Source: Cladosporium sp. IMV 00045
Lineage: Eukaryota; Ascomycota; Dothideomycetes; Cladosporiales; Cladosporiaceae
Length of the DNA: 64,000 bases
Direction: 5' to 3'
NCBI GenBank assembly: GCA_001931905.2
Contig: MSJI02000815.1
Location: 26,794-90,793, forward strand
Shown piece by piece: positions 41,701 through 52,253 of this stretch. The notes beneath the pieces were generated by a model. The model did no database searches. It saw only the letters and a program-made list of their open reading frames with translations, and was not told the DNA's origin. The position numbers and the translations under genes are program-made. Positions within the stretch are counted from its first letter, which is position 1. The number at the start of each line of letters is the position of its first letter.

Positions 41701-42461
41701 TTATTACTTGGGAGGGATGGTTTGGATTTTTTTGGAGCGTTTGGTTATCTTTGCATTTGGACAAGAGGGGGAATGAAGGATCGGGTGGCGAATTCGGTGT
41801 CTTATTAGGCTGCATACTTGACAGATTGCCCTATGCATACATCTCGGGACTTTGCATGTTCGGTACACGCCTCAGACTTTCTTCTCGATCACACTCCGTA
41901 TCAAATCGGTCAGCCTCGTCGCCGACACTTGGCGCTGAGAGATGTCTTCTCTCCAGCACTTAGAATGGTATACCTTACTTTTGTGAGCACTGCACTAACA
42001 TCTGAGAAACCAAAATGCCCCAGTCACCGTACGTCACGCCTCGGCCCTGCCTTTGTCGCCTTGCCAGCGAGTGTACCTTATGCTTGCTTGCGGACTTGGT
42101 GGGGGTTTCTTATGTTGACTGATTGCTTTTTGGGGTCTGTGACTCCAAGGTGCACACTTGCTTCACGACTGAATGCAGGATGGTAGGACCAGTGGCTTGA
42201 CCGCCCGACTTCACAAAACTTCATCATCTGCACGGCTTTCGCAACGTTCAGCCCGCCGTAACAGCCATTCTGCAAATGCTTGTTTCGTGAAGGCGTAGGC
42301 CTGAAGAAAGAAGGTAATCAAGACAGAGATCCGCGATCAAATCAACTCTTGGCGTTTCGTTGCCGAGGCATAGATGCGATAAGGAACGCGCTTATCGCCT
42401 AGATAAGAGGACTGTGAGATGCAAGTGTATTCTTATTCTGACCTCATCTAAACGATTGACA
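41701..42461. other. intergenic, upstream of regulator gene
   Basis: This 0.76 kb stretch between two plus-strand genes has no convincing frame. It holds the promoter of the Zn2Cys6 gene. The chosen start at 42462 is the first ATG that reaches the zinc cluster in frame. Confidence 0.5.
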
Positions 42462-44743
42462 ATGCATACACCGGCAAGCATTCGGAGACGTCAGCAGCGA
42501 AGGGTGCCGAATGATAAGCGCAAGCGCGCTGCCCAGGCGTGAGTAGGCATTTGTACTGCAGAAGTGAAGTCAATGGCAATTTGCTGATATGAATGAATAG
42601 GTGTGCCCGTTGCAAGGCACGGAAGAGCAAATGCATAAGAAGGGCGGCGGGGAGTTGTCAGAGATGCTCTGCCAATGCCTTGCCGTGCGAGTTTCGCCAG
42701 TATGTGTATCACCCAAGTGTAGCCCACTTCAACAACTTATATGATTCGGGATAGCGATCTCGAAAGCGATGAGAGTAATATCTCATCACAGGAGGCATTG
42801 GTTTGCACTGGTGCGACTGGCGACCGCGCCACAGATTCCTGTAAGTGAGTGATGACCGATGACAGGATTTCGGAATTGACGAGAGTCCAGGTCAGGCCGA
42901 AAGATACATGTGGCCAGGATTCTTGGCCAAGCTGAGAGAATCGTTCTCCCTCGACCCAACACCGGACGTGCAAAGTCGTCTTTCCCAAAATGGCAGACAG
43001 CAGCGACCGATTGACCTCACGATCCGAGCGGCTGAGCTGAAGAGACTCCAAGAAGCGACCGATACCTTTCCGCCTCGTCATGTCGCAGATCACCTGATTT
43101 CTGTTCTCATCAAAAATGGCACAGATTGCTTCTTCTACTTCGATCAGGCAGCTTTGATCTCCGAGGTCGATGAATTCTACACTGACTCTCAATCTTCTCT
43201 ACGCTACAATACCGGATTTGTCTGCCTCGCACTTTCTGCGTTCGCTCTCGGGAGCCAGTGGACCGGACTGGCTGAACAAGGGTCGACCCCGAAGGAGCTG
43301 ATCCAAGATGGCGAAGAGATTGGCAAGCAATGTTATGCACAGGCACGCCTGCTGGTACCTGATCTGGACGACTCGATGAGTCTTCAATCGGTACAGGCTC
43401 CATTCATTCTTGGTGTCTATTTGCTGCCAGCTCGAGCTACGAGTTCTTTACACATGTATCTTGGTCTCGCCTTGCGTAAAGCTCTTGCCCTGGACTTACA
43501 CTTGAGTACCGAGGATACGCATCACTCGCCGTACGACCGAGAAGTCCGCAGCCGCCTGTGGTGGTCGGTTTTCTCTTTGGAAAGGTATATTGGCTACACC
43601 GAAACCGACGGCCCGATTTAACATGGCCTGACCACAGTACTATAGGACAATGACCCTGAAGCTCAACCGACCTCGATCACTCGATCCGAGCATCATCACC
43701 GTTCCCATTCCACAGCCTCTACACTCCCTGGACAGCAAACAAATTTTCGACAATCTATTCCACCAATGCGCTAGTGCAAAGCTGACACTGATTCTCGACA
43801 AGCTTGCAGATTCCTCGTATGGCTCACGTATATTCAGGCCGCAGATATCCCTGCTAACCTCAGGCACAGGACATGGACCGACGATTTAGATGTTGCAGTA
43901 CAAGCTCGAGCAAAGCTCAAAGACTGGAAACGGTCCTTGCCGCCCTCTTTGCGATTGGAAAACAGCCCACCTTCCTCTGCAAGTTGCCGCGCCACTTTCC
44001 ACCTCCATCTCAATTATTACTTTGCCTCCATCGCTATGGGTAAATACAAGGTCGTGTCTACCGTGCGAGCTCGACTACGTGAGGCCTGTGGGAGTGACAC
44101 TCAACTTACAAGCCTTGAGAGCGGATCTGCGCAACTTGCAAAGTCTTGTATCAAAGCTGCAAAGAATATGCTGGAGCTCTTTGCAAAAATCGACAAAGTC
44201 GGAAAGTTGACCAAGTCTTCTTTCACCGACTTTCAAGGCTGCAGTATTGCCACAATGATATTACTGGTTGCTGGTATCGTTGAACGGGACATTTGCTACG
44301 ATGCTAGAGTCTCTTTTGGCCTGAATTGTCTACGAAGAATGGCTGGTGACAACATGGCAGCACTCACCGGTGTCAATTTCATGGAGGTGCTACAGTCTAT
44401 TTCCGAGGAGGCTGCAAAGAAGTTGCAGAGCTCCGGTCAAGTCGCCCAGCGGTCCCTCGAATACCCAGCGTTGTTTGATCCTATCCCTATGAACAGAGAT
44501 GCGCTTTCCTCAGAATTACCACAGGCGACATCGGCTGCCTCACTGTCTTGGGAATCCATGCAGCCAGAATCAACATTCTCGGTCCCTTCATCGGCTGGAG
44601 CGACATGGGCGCAGCCTACGGACCCATCTTATCCTTCAATTGGAGCATTGGAAGGCGATTTCTTCTGGCAGTCTCAGTTTGATAACGAAGCTTTTCTTAT
44701 GGGACTTACAGGCCTTGATGCTCTTGGTATTTCAGGGTCTTGA
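42462..44743 (+). CDS. Zn2Cys6 fungal transcription factor
   Basis: This is a fungal-specific regulator of 666 aa built from six exons: 42462-42538, 42601-42699, 42755-42840, 42891-43584, 43646-43816 and 43870-44743. Introns are 50-62 nt with GTGAGT, GTATGT, GTAAGT, GTATAT and GTATGG donors, and all joins keep frame. The binuclear cluster spans residues 27-55 (CARCKARKSKC, then CQRC and LPC), preceded by a basic segment. The middle-homology domain includes FFYFDQAALISEVDEFY, ALRKALALDLHL, VRSRLWWSVFSLER and KLNRPRSLDPSII. It ends 131 bp from the end of the convergent amidohydrolase gene and is a plausible local regulator of that gene and the MFS gene. The fifth intron could use either of two acceptors. 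Confidence 0.85.
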
Positions 44744-44874
44744 ACTGTCTAAGGAACTTTTAGAGATTAAGCTTCTAACCAGCCGAACGATCGCGAAGCG
44801 AATAATTTCAGGCAGCTATAACATATTACAGCAACATTACCTGGAATACATTCACTTAGCTCGTCGCCAGCGTC

Positions 44875-46212
44875 TTACAAGGAAGACATGATCCGGACTG
44901 GAACTTGTCCATCCTCCTCCAGCGCCTCTGATCGACTTTTATAGATGCGACCCTCCTTCATGACGCCCTTGACGAATTTCTCGGGTTGGTCCAGAATCGT
45001 CACGTCCTCCAGAGGGTCTGCGCTCAGGAAAAGAACGTCCGCTTCAAAGCCTTCGGCAATTTGCCCTAGTGCATCCGCCTTCCCAAACATACGGGCTGGG
45101 TTAACTGTTGCACTACGTAAAACCTCAACCGGCGAGAGGACTTTGGCTCGAAGTGAGAACTCGTGGGTTTGAGCAGCGCCAAGTGGTCCTAACAGGTCGG
45201 TGCCAAAGCAGATGGAAACTCCAGTATCAGAAGCAAGTTTCAGCGCACGCAGTCCGGCATCCAGGACCTCGGTATTCTTCGATTGAGATTCGGGTGGAAG
45301 ATATCCAGTCCATTTCGACGATGCCATCTCGTTGTAAGTGATCAGTGTTGGTGTGAGAAAGGCACCGTGCTTCACCATCAAAGCCGCCGTCTCCTCGGTG
45401 AGGAAATTCCCGTGCTCAATGCCCTTGCAGCCATTCTCGATGCAATGCCAGATCGCCTCAGGAGTGTAGGCGTGGGCAGTTACATATGTGCCTGCGTTCT
45501 TTGCGCATTCCACCATGGCTCTGATTTCTTTGCCCGTGAATTGGAGATGGTCGATTCTGTCTGTGGGGCTGGAAACACCCCCCGAGCCCATGATCTTGAT
45601 GAAGTCACTCCCAGAACGAATCTCTTCACGCACAGCCTGCATGCACTGCGGGACACCGTTACAGACTCGGCCAAGACCTGTTGTGGCTCCACCGCAACAC
45701 GCAGAATGATCATGTTTGTTTCTAAAGTCCGCGTGCCCGCCAGACTGGGATAATGCATGACCGGCAATGAATAGCCGGGGACCAGGAAAGACACCATCTT
45801 CGATAGCTTCCTTGATAGCCGCATGGGCACCACCACAGTCACGAACGCTCGTGAACCCACGATGCAGCATTTGAGCACAGACGTAAGGTTGGCGAAGCAG
45901 GCTGACAGACTCTGGGTTTCCGAAGGCTTGAGATAACTCGCTGAAACCTGGAACGGCCAACAGGTGTACGTGGCTATCGATGAGGCCCGGGGAAAGATAC
46001 AATCCAGTGCAGTCGATGATTTTCACGCCGTTCTGAGGGTTTGGCAAGCTGGAGGCTTCAGGTGTGACGGAAGTGATCTTGCCTTTCGTAATGTGGACTG
46101 TTTGCGATTTCCGACTGATGCCGGCTGCCACATCTACAACATTTGCGTTGTGTAAGATGAAGGGTCCCGCATCCGGACGAGACCAGGGTTTGATGTTGGC
46201 TTGTTGATTCAT
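44875..46212 (-). CDS. metal-dependent amidohydrolase
   Basis: This 445-aa intronless enzyme of the amidohydrolase superfamily has the layout of Xaa-Pro dipeptidase/ochratoxinase-type members, which cleave amide bonds. Metal ligands are visible: HVH in LSPGLIDSHVHLL (His81, His83), the likely carboxylated Lys206 in DFIKIMGSGG, His247 in YVTAHAYTPEA, His267 in KGIEHGNFL, and Asp339 in CFGTDLLG. The C-terminal strand set has GFEADVLFLSADPLEDV. There is no signal peptide from the ATG at 46212; an upstream non-ATG extension is not credible. It is divergent from an allantoate-family transporter, suggesting uptake plus hydrolysis of one imported amide or peptide-like compound. The substrate cannot be assigned. 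Confidence 0.9.
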   Translation of the reverse strand: MNQQANIKPWSRPDAGPFILHNANVVDVAAGISRKSQTVHITKGKITSVTPEASSLPNPQNGVKIIDCTGLYLSPGLIDSHVHLLAVPGFSELSQAFGNPESVSLLRQPYVCAQMLHRGFTSVRDCGGAHAAIKEAIEDGVFPGPRLFIAGHALSQSGGHADFRNKHDHSACCGGATTGLGRVCNGVPQCMQAVREEIRSGSDFIKIMGSGGVSSPTDRIDHLQFTGKEIRAMVECAKNAGTYVTAHAYTPEAIWHCIENGCKGIEHGNFLTEETAALMVKHGAFLTPTLITYNEMASSKWTGYLPPESQSKNTEVLDAGLRALKLASDTGVSICFGTDLLGPLGAAQTHEFSLRAKVLSPVEVLRSATVNPARMFGKADALGQIAEGFEADVLFLSADPLEDVTILDQPEKFVKGVMKEGRIYKSRSEALEEDGQVPVRIMSSL

Positions 46213-46430
46213 CGTTGCTGGTGTTGTACAGCCGAGAGAGATAAAGATACGTACGAAATTGTAAGACACGTCTAATCAAGATGAGAAAAGTTGACTGGGA
46301 GATGTCTTTCGAAAGTAAACCCTGTATCTACTTCACATTTGTTATGTATTCTTATCAGGCACATCGGCGACCATGCACCGAGGTGTCGGCAGATTGTCAC
46401 GATGTGACATTCTCCCGATGCTTGGCACAC

Positions 46431-46455
46431 GGATAGCTGTCACCATCATCGGCAA
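46431..46455. repeat. 25-bp direct repeat, copy 1
   Basis: The block starts GGATAGCTG and contains CACCATCATCGGCAA. It matches 46482-46506 with one difference (T versus C). The start-to-start spacing is 51 bp. Confidence 0.9.
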
Positions 46456-46481
46456 TATGTCGATCAATCAGTCAATCAGTC

Positions 46482-46506
46482 GGATAGCTGCCACCATCAT
46501 CGGCAA
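46482..46506. repeat. 25-bp direct repeat, copy 2
   Basis: Second copy of the 46431-46455 block. The spacer between them contains a short tandem of TCAATCAG units. It lies about 255 bp upstream of the transporter ATG. Confidence 0.9.
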
Positions 46507-46759
46507 CCTACATGGGTCGCCCATTTTCCCCGCACGATACCACCAGTTCGCCGTTATCAGCGACCGGGTTATATGAAGAGACCATGCTCATTGGAATCGA
46601 TGCAAGGGCCGAGACGATGATATGGCAGAGATTGTATCATTGCACATATAAGATATTCTACTCCTCGCTTCTGATGCGAATAGGAACCCTCACCTGACAT
46701 CTTGTTGATCACCAACATCAACATCGACGCATTCCGACATAACATCAATATATCCTACC

Positions 46760-48614
46760 ATGGCAGGGGAACCGCCCAAGGGCCTGGACTCAGTTGAGGG
46801 TAAAATCGACATGTTCGATGCCGAGCATCATGGAGATGCTATCAACACGGAAGCCAGTATTACCGCAGAAGAAGAACGAGCAGTGGTACGAAAGATCGAC
46901 ATGGTCGTATTGCCTCTGATGTGCTTTGTCTTCTTCCTGCAATATTTGGATAAGCAGTCTTTGAGCTATGCTGCTGTGAGTTGTGCCACAACCTCTAATC
47001 GTATTGTGAGCTGATGTGACCAGGTATTTGGACTTCTTGAGGATATCAACCTATCAAACGAGCAATACTCCTGGACCTCCTCGATCTTTTATGTCGGTAA
47101 GGCGTGATTGTTGTTCATCCTGGCATTGCCATCGCTGATATGCAGAGCCTACAGGTCAACTTGTTGCAGAGTATCCCTTCATCTACCTGATGTCCAAGTT
47201 TCCCTTGACCAAACTTGTTGGCATTACTGTGTGAGTACATTGTCAGACGAACTTGTTCCACGTATCCTAACACTAAGACCCAGGATCATCTGGGGCGGAA
47301 TGTGTATGTGTCTAGCTGCGCCTCAAAACTTCGCCAGCTTCGCAGCAGTGCGCTTCATGCTCGGTTTCTCCGAAGGTGCTGTATCGCCAGCCTTTGTCAC
47401 AATTACCTCGATTTGGTATCAGAAGAAGGAACATGCCACGCGTACTGGGTATATCCGTCTCCCTCTAACGTTACTGAGTCGGTGCTGATTGCCTGGTGTT
47501 TTAGTCTTTGGGTGTCCATGAACGGCATTGCGCAAGTCATTGGCTGTCTACTGATGTACGGCATTGGCAGAAATTCGGCCTTGCCACTTCAACCCTGGCG
47601 AACCCTCTTCCTCGTATGCGGTGGTGTCACTGTCGCCGCCGGCATCTTGTTCTTCTTTATGATGCCAAATGGACCGAAAGATGCATGGTTCCTTACAGCC
47701 AGAGAGAAAGAGACTTTGTCGTTGAGAATGGCAAGGGATCGTGACGGTGGTGACAAGACTGCGTTTTCGATGCGTCAACTCAAAGAGTCTCTCCTTGATG
47801 TGAAAGTCTGGTTTGTCTTTGCATTCGGAGTGCTTGTCACGATGCAGTCGCCTGTACTCACGGTTAGTCATGGCTTGATCTTTTGTGGTTATCCGATGAC
47901 CCCATCACTGATGATCGATCATCCCAGTTTGCGTCCTTGGTCATCCAGTCTATTGGGTATGATGAGTTCGACACTCTACTCTACACAGCACCTTCTGGCG
48001 CCGTACAAGTGGCGTTCCTATGGATCGGTGTCTTCGGGTGCTGGCTATTTCCCAAGAATCGAACCCTAGTGACCATGGTCTTAATCATCCCACCACTAGT
48101 AGGCAGCGTGCTTCTCATGCGGCTTACAGTCGATGCGGGCTGGGGAATGATCGCAGCTGCGTGGCTTGTGAGTATTGGCCATACACCCCAAAGGGAGATC
48201 AATACATGTAGCTGACGTTCCAAGGCTTCTTGCATCACTGCGGTCATGTCTCCGCTCTTGTCTTTGACCGCTTCGAATACCAAGGGAAATACCAAACGTG
48301 CCATAGTCAGCGCGATGTTCTTCATCGGCTACTGTGCGGGATGCATAGCCTCACCACAACTATGGACGGAACGACCTCGCTACTTCAGCGGCGTTGTGAC
48401 AGCTATCGTGACGTGGTGTCTACTGTTTGTCACCCTCGTTGCATACCGTCTTGTATGTATGCGAGACAACGCAGTACGTGAAAAGCATGCCGAAGACAAA
48501 GAAGACCCAGGCAGGTCGACAATAATTGCGGAAGGTGTTCTACTTGACAAGAACGGCACGCCAGAGACAGATTTGACCGACAAGGAGGATCGGCGTTTCC
48601 GGTACAGCTACTAG
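46760..48614 (+). CDS. MFS transporter, allantoate permease family
   Basis: This 505-aa anion:cation symporter-type MFS protein (Dal5/Tna1-like family) takes up organic anions such as allantoate, nicotinate or small peptides. Seven exons: 46760-46975, 47024-47096, 47155-47230, 47284-47448, 47505-47862, 47928-48167 and 48225-48614. Marks are VVRKIDMVVLPLMCFVFFLQYLDKQSL at TM1, EQYSWTSSIFYVG, IIWGGMCMCLAAPQNFASF, RFMLGFSEGAVSPAF in TM4, SIWYQKKEHATRTGLWVSMN, and a C-terminal half with NTKRAIVSAMFFIGYCAGCI. The third exon could begin 9 nt earlier in frame. It is divergent from the amidohydrolase. The substrate is unknown but is probably what the neighbour hydrolyses. Confidence 0.9.
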
Positions 48615-49000
48615 ATCTCGTCAATAAAGCTTTGATAGCATTTTCAGTGGAGGCTAAGCCGAACCAGGAGGTATCGAAGGATATTTGACACCGGCAAGAA
48701 TATGTACTAAAGGACTTCCATTGCGCCCATCAGTCTTCAAATTGGGCAAGTGGGCCTTGCGGTGCATCTGGGCATCACAATTCATTACACGAAAGTCTAC
48801 TGTAGAGAATATGGCAGCTTTTAGATCGAGGCTTGTCTATATCTGACTGCGCTGGAATGAGACATGAAATGAAGGTTCTTCGAAGAGGAAATAAGATGCA
48901 TTGTATTTAATAGTACAAAAACGAACGTTGAGGTCAATTCTTCTTTTCAAACAAGCAGAACGATCTCATAATCAACGCGGCAAAAGCTAAAAGCAACAAA
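48615..49000. other. convergent intergenic region
   Basis: The 3' flank of the MFS transporter and of the AAA ATPase gene; AT-rich, nothing else seen. Confidence 0.5.
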
Positions 49001-50872
49001 CTAATCTCCAAAAATATCGCGAAGTGAAAGAAGGGTCTCATCTGCAGTATCGTCGCCATCAGGGCCGTTGCCTTCAGAGTCGTCGCCTTCAGAGTCGTCG
49101 CACTCGGAGTCACCGTCGCTGAAGTCATCGTCACTGGAATCACAAGAATCCACGGACGAAGGCGGCGTTTTGAGCTGCAAAGATTTGGAGTCAGTAATGC
49201 TCTTGACCTCATTGGTGAAGGTCGCCACGTTTGCGCCGCGCAACTTGTTCTCAATGATCTCCCTTGCCCAGCCGACGGCACCGTTGACAGCTGCGAGAGG
49301 ATCCAGACGATTGGCCAAGAGCCATGCTTGACACTCGGCAGGAGTGATGGCAGAGTCGATAGGAATCTTTGATGCAAACTCTGCAGCGAGGGCCGGGATG
49401 TCGTGAACATCGGCCGCGTTCGCCTCATCCTCGTAGAGTTCTTCGGCACACTTGGTGTAGATGTTGGTGAAAAGCTGGGCGCTGACTTCTGGGCAGACAT
49501 AGCCAAAGAGGATTTTGCGATCGCAACGCCCCGGTCGAACGAGGGCAGGGTCGAGGTTATCAGGTGGATTGCTGGTCATGAGGAGGAGCCTACCATCCAA
49601 AGAAGCAGGACCGTCAAGGCAGTTAAGGAGGCCGCTGAGGGTGACTCCCTCCTCCTCCTCCTTCTTCTTCTTGTTTTTCGATCCTGATTTGCCACCAGAA
49701 GCATGGCAATCGTCGCGCCTTAACCCAGCGCTGTCAATATCTTCTAAGAGGAGACATGCGCGCATAGGCATTTCGTTGAACAGATCGGCCAGACTCTTGT
49801 CGTTCAAGTCTGTCAAGGTGAGTATATAAACCGGAAGATTGAAATGGCCAGCGATCGCTGTTGCAAAGCTCGTTTTGCCAGTGCCTGGAGGTCCATAGAG
49901 CAGATATCCCCTGCGGTAGGGGATGCCTCTGTTCTGGTAAAACTTACGGCATTGGGAACTCAAGTAGAACTTGATATCATCCAGCAAGCTCTTCTTCAGT
50001 GCGGTCTCCATCACGACGCCTTCAAGTGCACGGGTAGGCCGGTAGCAACCGTTCCAGTCCCAGCCACAATAGCCTTTTTCTGGGCGGTAGACTTCAGTGG
50101 ACGTCTCACTACACTTAGCCGCAAACCCCTTCACGTGGTCCAGAAACTCCTTGATAGGCTCCGCACCGCGCAGAGTAGGAAAGCATGTTAGAGTGATGTT
50201 TTGTCTTTGAGTGGGATCAGCGAGACCGGCCTCGACTTTGACGAGCTTTCCATCAGGGTCCTCCCGATGAGCAGCCTCTTTCCGATCCAGCATCATACGG
50301 TACCCTTTGAAGCGAGAGCTTGATTGTCCAAGGCTCGCAGTGTAGTTCAAGGGGTTTTGATGCAGACCCAGATTCTCAAAATCGTTATCCTGGTCCTCCG
50401 AATCATCAAAACTGAAGGTTCCAGACGGTGGGGCGAGTGTGAGGGAGTTAGCAGACGTGCCCAAGCCCTGGGCTGCGACCCAGTGGCAAACATCAGTGTT
50501 CAGTGAGCTTGAAGCGGGCACAACGATCGATCCAGTAAGATAGCTTGTGACCTTCGAGCGTACAGTCGTCAGAAAGACCGGGATGAAAGTCATGCGTTTT
50601 GAAAACTCATATACTCCGCCGGCCAAGATCAGCCACGGACCTACGAGCTTGACAACGGCGTAAGTGCGACCGCCGCCAACCTGCAACTTGGTAAGGATGT
50701 TTGTCATGACCATTGCAGCGCTCAACTCAACAAGACTCTTACCACCAGTTAGATCTGTCGCAAAGCTTCCAAGAAGACTCAAGGCAGGCTCCGTGGTCCG
50801 CAGCATCGAGAAGGCCGGATTTTTCGCAGATTCACTCGCCAGCGAGAGTCCTTGGAACATGAGAGTCGCCAT
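49001..50872 (-). CDS. BCS1-like AAA ATPase
   Basis: This 623-aa intronless AAA protein is related to the mitochondrial chaperone Bcs1. A membrane segment lies at about 76-90 (LVGPWLILAGGVYEF). The BCS1_N region follows, with NITLTCFPTLRGAEPIKEFLDHV. The AAA domain has RGYLLYGPPGTGKTSFA (Walker A at 327-334), LLLEDID (Walker B at about 374-380), a Lys/Glu-rich insertion (KNKKKKEEEEG), and SNPPDNLDPALVRPGRCDRK with the sensor and Arg finger. The C-terminus ends in an acidic Asp/Ser/Glu tail of tandem D-S-E-G-D-type units that canonical Bcs1 lacks. Fungi carry many such Bcs1 paralogues of unknown role; this looks like one of them, not the complex III assembly factor itself. Confidence 0.87.
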   Translation of the reverse strand: MATLMFQGLSLASESAKNPAFSMLRTTEPALSLLGSFATDLTGGKSLVELSAAMVMTNILTKLQVGGGRTYAVVKLVGPWLILAGGVYEFSKRMTFIPVFLTTVRSKVTSYLTGSIVVPASSSLNTDVCHWVAAQGLGTSANSLTLAPPSGTFSFDDSEDQDNDFENLGLHQNPLNYTASLGQSSSRFKGYRMMLDRKEAAHREDPDGKLVKVEAGLADPTQRQNITLTCFPTLRGAEPIKEFLDHVKGFAAKCSETSTEVYRPEKGYCGWDWNGCYRPTRALEGVVMETALKKSLLDDIKFYLSSQCRKFYQNRGIPYRRGYLLYGPPGTGKTSFATAIAGHFNLPVYILTLTDLNDKSLADLFNEMPMRACLLLEDIDSAGLRRDDCHASGGKSGSKNKKKKEEEEGVTLSGLLNCLDGPASLDGRLLLMTSNPPDNLDPALVRPGRCDRKILFGYVCPEVSAQLFTNIYTKCAEELYEDEANAADVHDIPALAAEFASKIPIDSAITPAECQAWLLANRLDPLAAVNGAVGWAREIIENKLRGANVATFTNEVKSITDSKSLQLKTPPSSVDSCDSSDDDFSDGDSECDDSEGDDSEGNGPDGDDTADETLLSLRDIFGD

Positions 50873-51575
50873 CGTCGTGGTTCTGTCGATTCAGCTAAGG
50901 CCTGCTTTGCTTTTGCGATAGATAGTCCGATGGCGCTGGTCTCGAGCTCTTCGGCTTTTGGTGTTTGGCGGTGGATCAGCCGGACTTCTGTGGTCGCGCG
51001 AAAGATTTTTATAACCACGAGCATTGGCCCCATTATTATGCTTGATAAACAAAGACCACTGTGTTTCGGCGGCACAATACGATTGTCGCGTGTTGTATTC
51101 ATGCCGGACAAAGAGCAATGAAAGAAATTTCGCCCTGAAAATCAATTAACGTTAACAAAGAGAATTGGCAAGGGGCAAGCAAATGCCCACGCCTTAGGGA
51201 GAAATGTTCTCTAATGGAACAATTTCGTCAATCAGACGTGATTTGAGGAAGAATCTAGTCTTTCATGCGTACATGGCGAGCTCGAAGCGTGCGGTATTCC
51301 AGAGAAATGTCTCTCATTAATTGAGGTAGCTCCAGGTATCCTGCCTTTTCTGCTTTTAGGCTGCTGTATTCTATATCGTTGCGATGGCACTGTGCATTAA
51401 TGAGACTCACGATTTGACGATTCCTGAATGTGACTTACTTTTCGTTCATACCAAACTACGATAAAACTCACCAGTGATCACCGATTCCTGCGGTTGGCCT
51501 TTTACCATGCTTCGGCACTGCTACCCATTATCAATCGACTCCTTGTGGTTTCTCTCTCCAAATCAATGCCCATGA
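50873..51575. other. intergenic
   Basis: This 0.7 kb stretch holds the promoter of the AAA gene and the 3' flank of the next weak gene. No gene or repeat was recognised. Confidence 0.5.
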
Positions 51576-52253
51576 TCATTCTGGTCGGAGCTCACCTAAG
51601 CCTTCACCCTTCGAATAATGAAAACCCGACATGATATCTAGGAAGGCATGACTGCGGTAGTCTGGCGTACTCGATTGACTCTTGCTCTTGCCGAGATCAA
51701 CCCAATCCCATTCGTCGCCAACATTCTCTTGGGCTTCCATCGATGCCTTGACCGGGGTATGGAAACTCTCTACGAATTTGCTCTTACCAGGATTGCTTGA
51801 TGTCTGCGGGACCATGGCACGAGATTCGAGATGGGACGAGGTAGGCGAGCCCCCTTTCCAACACATGAGCGGATCCGCATGCTGATGCTTCTTCATCATT
51901 CTCGTAAGTGACAAGGTGTGTATTTCACGAATAGCAACCGCTTCTTTCAGAGTCACATGGGAACGACCGCCGATGATCTTTCTTGGGCGTGGGGGAATTC
52001 CACAATCGGACTCGTCCTCACTCATGTTCTCACTTGGGCAGTATTCACTGCTCCACTCATCGGAGAGATGGTCTGGAGAAGTATCGCCATGGTAGGAATC
52101 CTCAGTTTCGTGTTGTTTGCGAGGGAATGGGGATAACGATTTGGCGAAGGTGGATCCAGGCTTCGGTGCAACGACGCGGTCATTCCCCACAAATGAGATA
52201 CCTGTACTAGAGCTCTTCTCATCCCTTTGGGCGGAAAGCTTGAAGGACATCAT
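51576..52253 (-). CDS. hypothetical protein, low support
   Basis: No family recognised. A 225-aa frame opens with two consecutive ATGs (52253, 52250). The product is polar and probably disordered, with Ser/Glu clusters (EWSSEYCPSENMSEDESD), a basic helix candidate (TLKEAVAIREIHTLSLTRMM) and a C-terminal block DEWDWVDLGKSKSQ...AFLDIMSGF that looks like a docking motif. No signal peptide or membrane segment is visible. It stands alone between two intergenic stretches and may have a missed upstream exon. The composition is more protein-like than the shadow frames nearby, but I cannot exclude a chance frame. Confidence 0.45.
   Translation of the reverse strand: MMSFKLSAQRDEKSSSTGISFVGNDRVVAPKPGSTFAKSLSPFPRKQHETEDSYHGDTSPDHLSDEWSSEYCPSENMSEDESDCGIPPRPRKIIGGRSHVTLKEAVAIREIHTLSLTRMMKKHQHADPLMCWKGGSPTSSHLESRAMVPQTSSNPGKSKFVESFHTPVKASMEAQENVGDEWDWVDLGKSKSQSSTPDYRSHAFLDIMSGFHYSKGEGLGELRPE

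Larger units (their letters stand above)
46213..46759. promoter_or_regulatory. divergent promoter, amidohydrolase / MFS transporter
   Basis: This 547-bp spacer carries a 25-bp direct repeat (46431-46455 and 46482-46506) and CGG-N10-CCG at 46365-46380, the layout used by Put3-like Zn2Cys6 dimers. One such site is expected by chance about once in several kb, so it is only suggestive. Co-regulation of the two genes is inference. Confidence 0.5.

Noticed and set aside
46213..46269. N-terminal extension of the amidohydrolase
   Set aside because: It would need a GTG start and has no family similarity; the ATG at 46212 precedes the conserved domain properly.
46365..46380. CGG-N10-CCG as a proven regulator site
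   Set aside because: A single site of this form in 547 bp has an appreciable chance probability, so it is mentioned only as suggestive.
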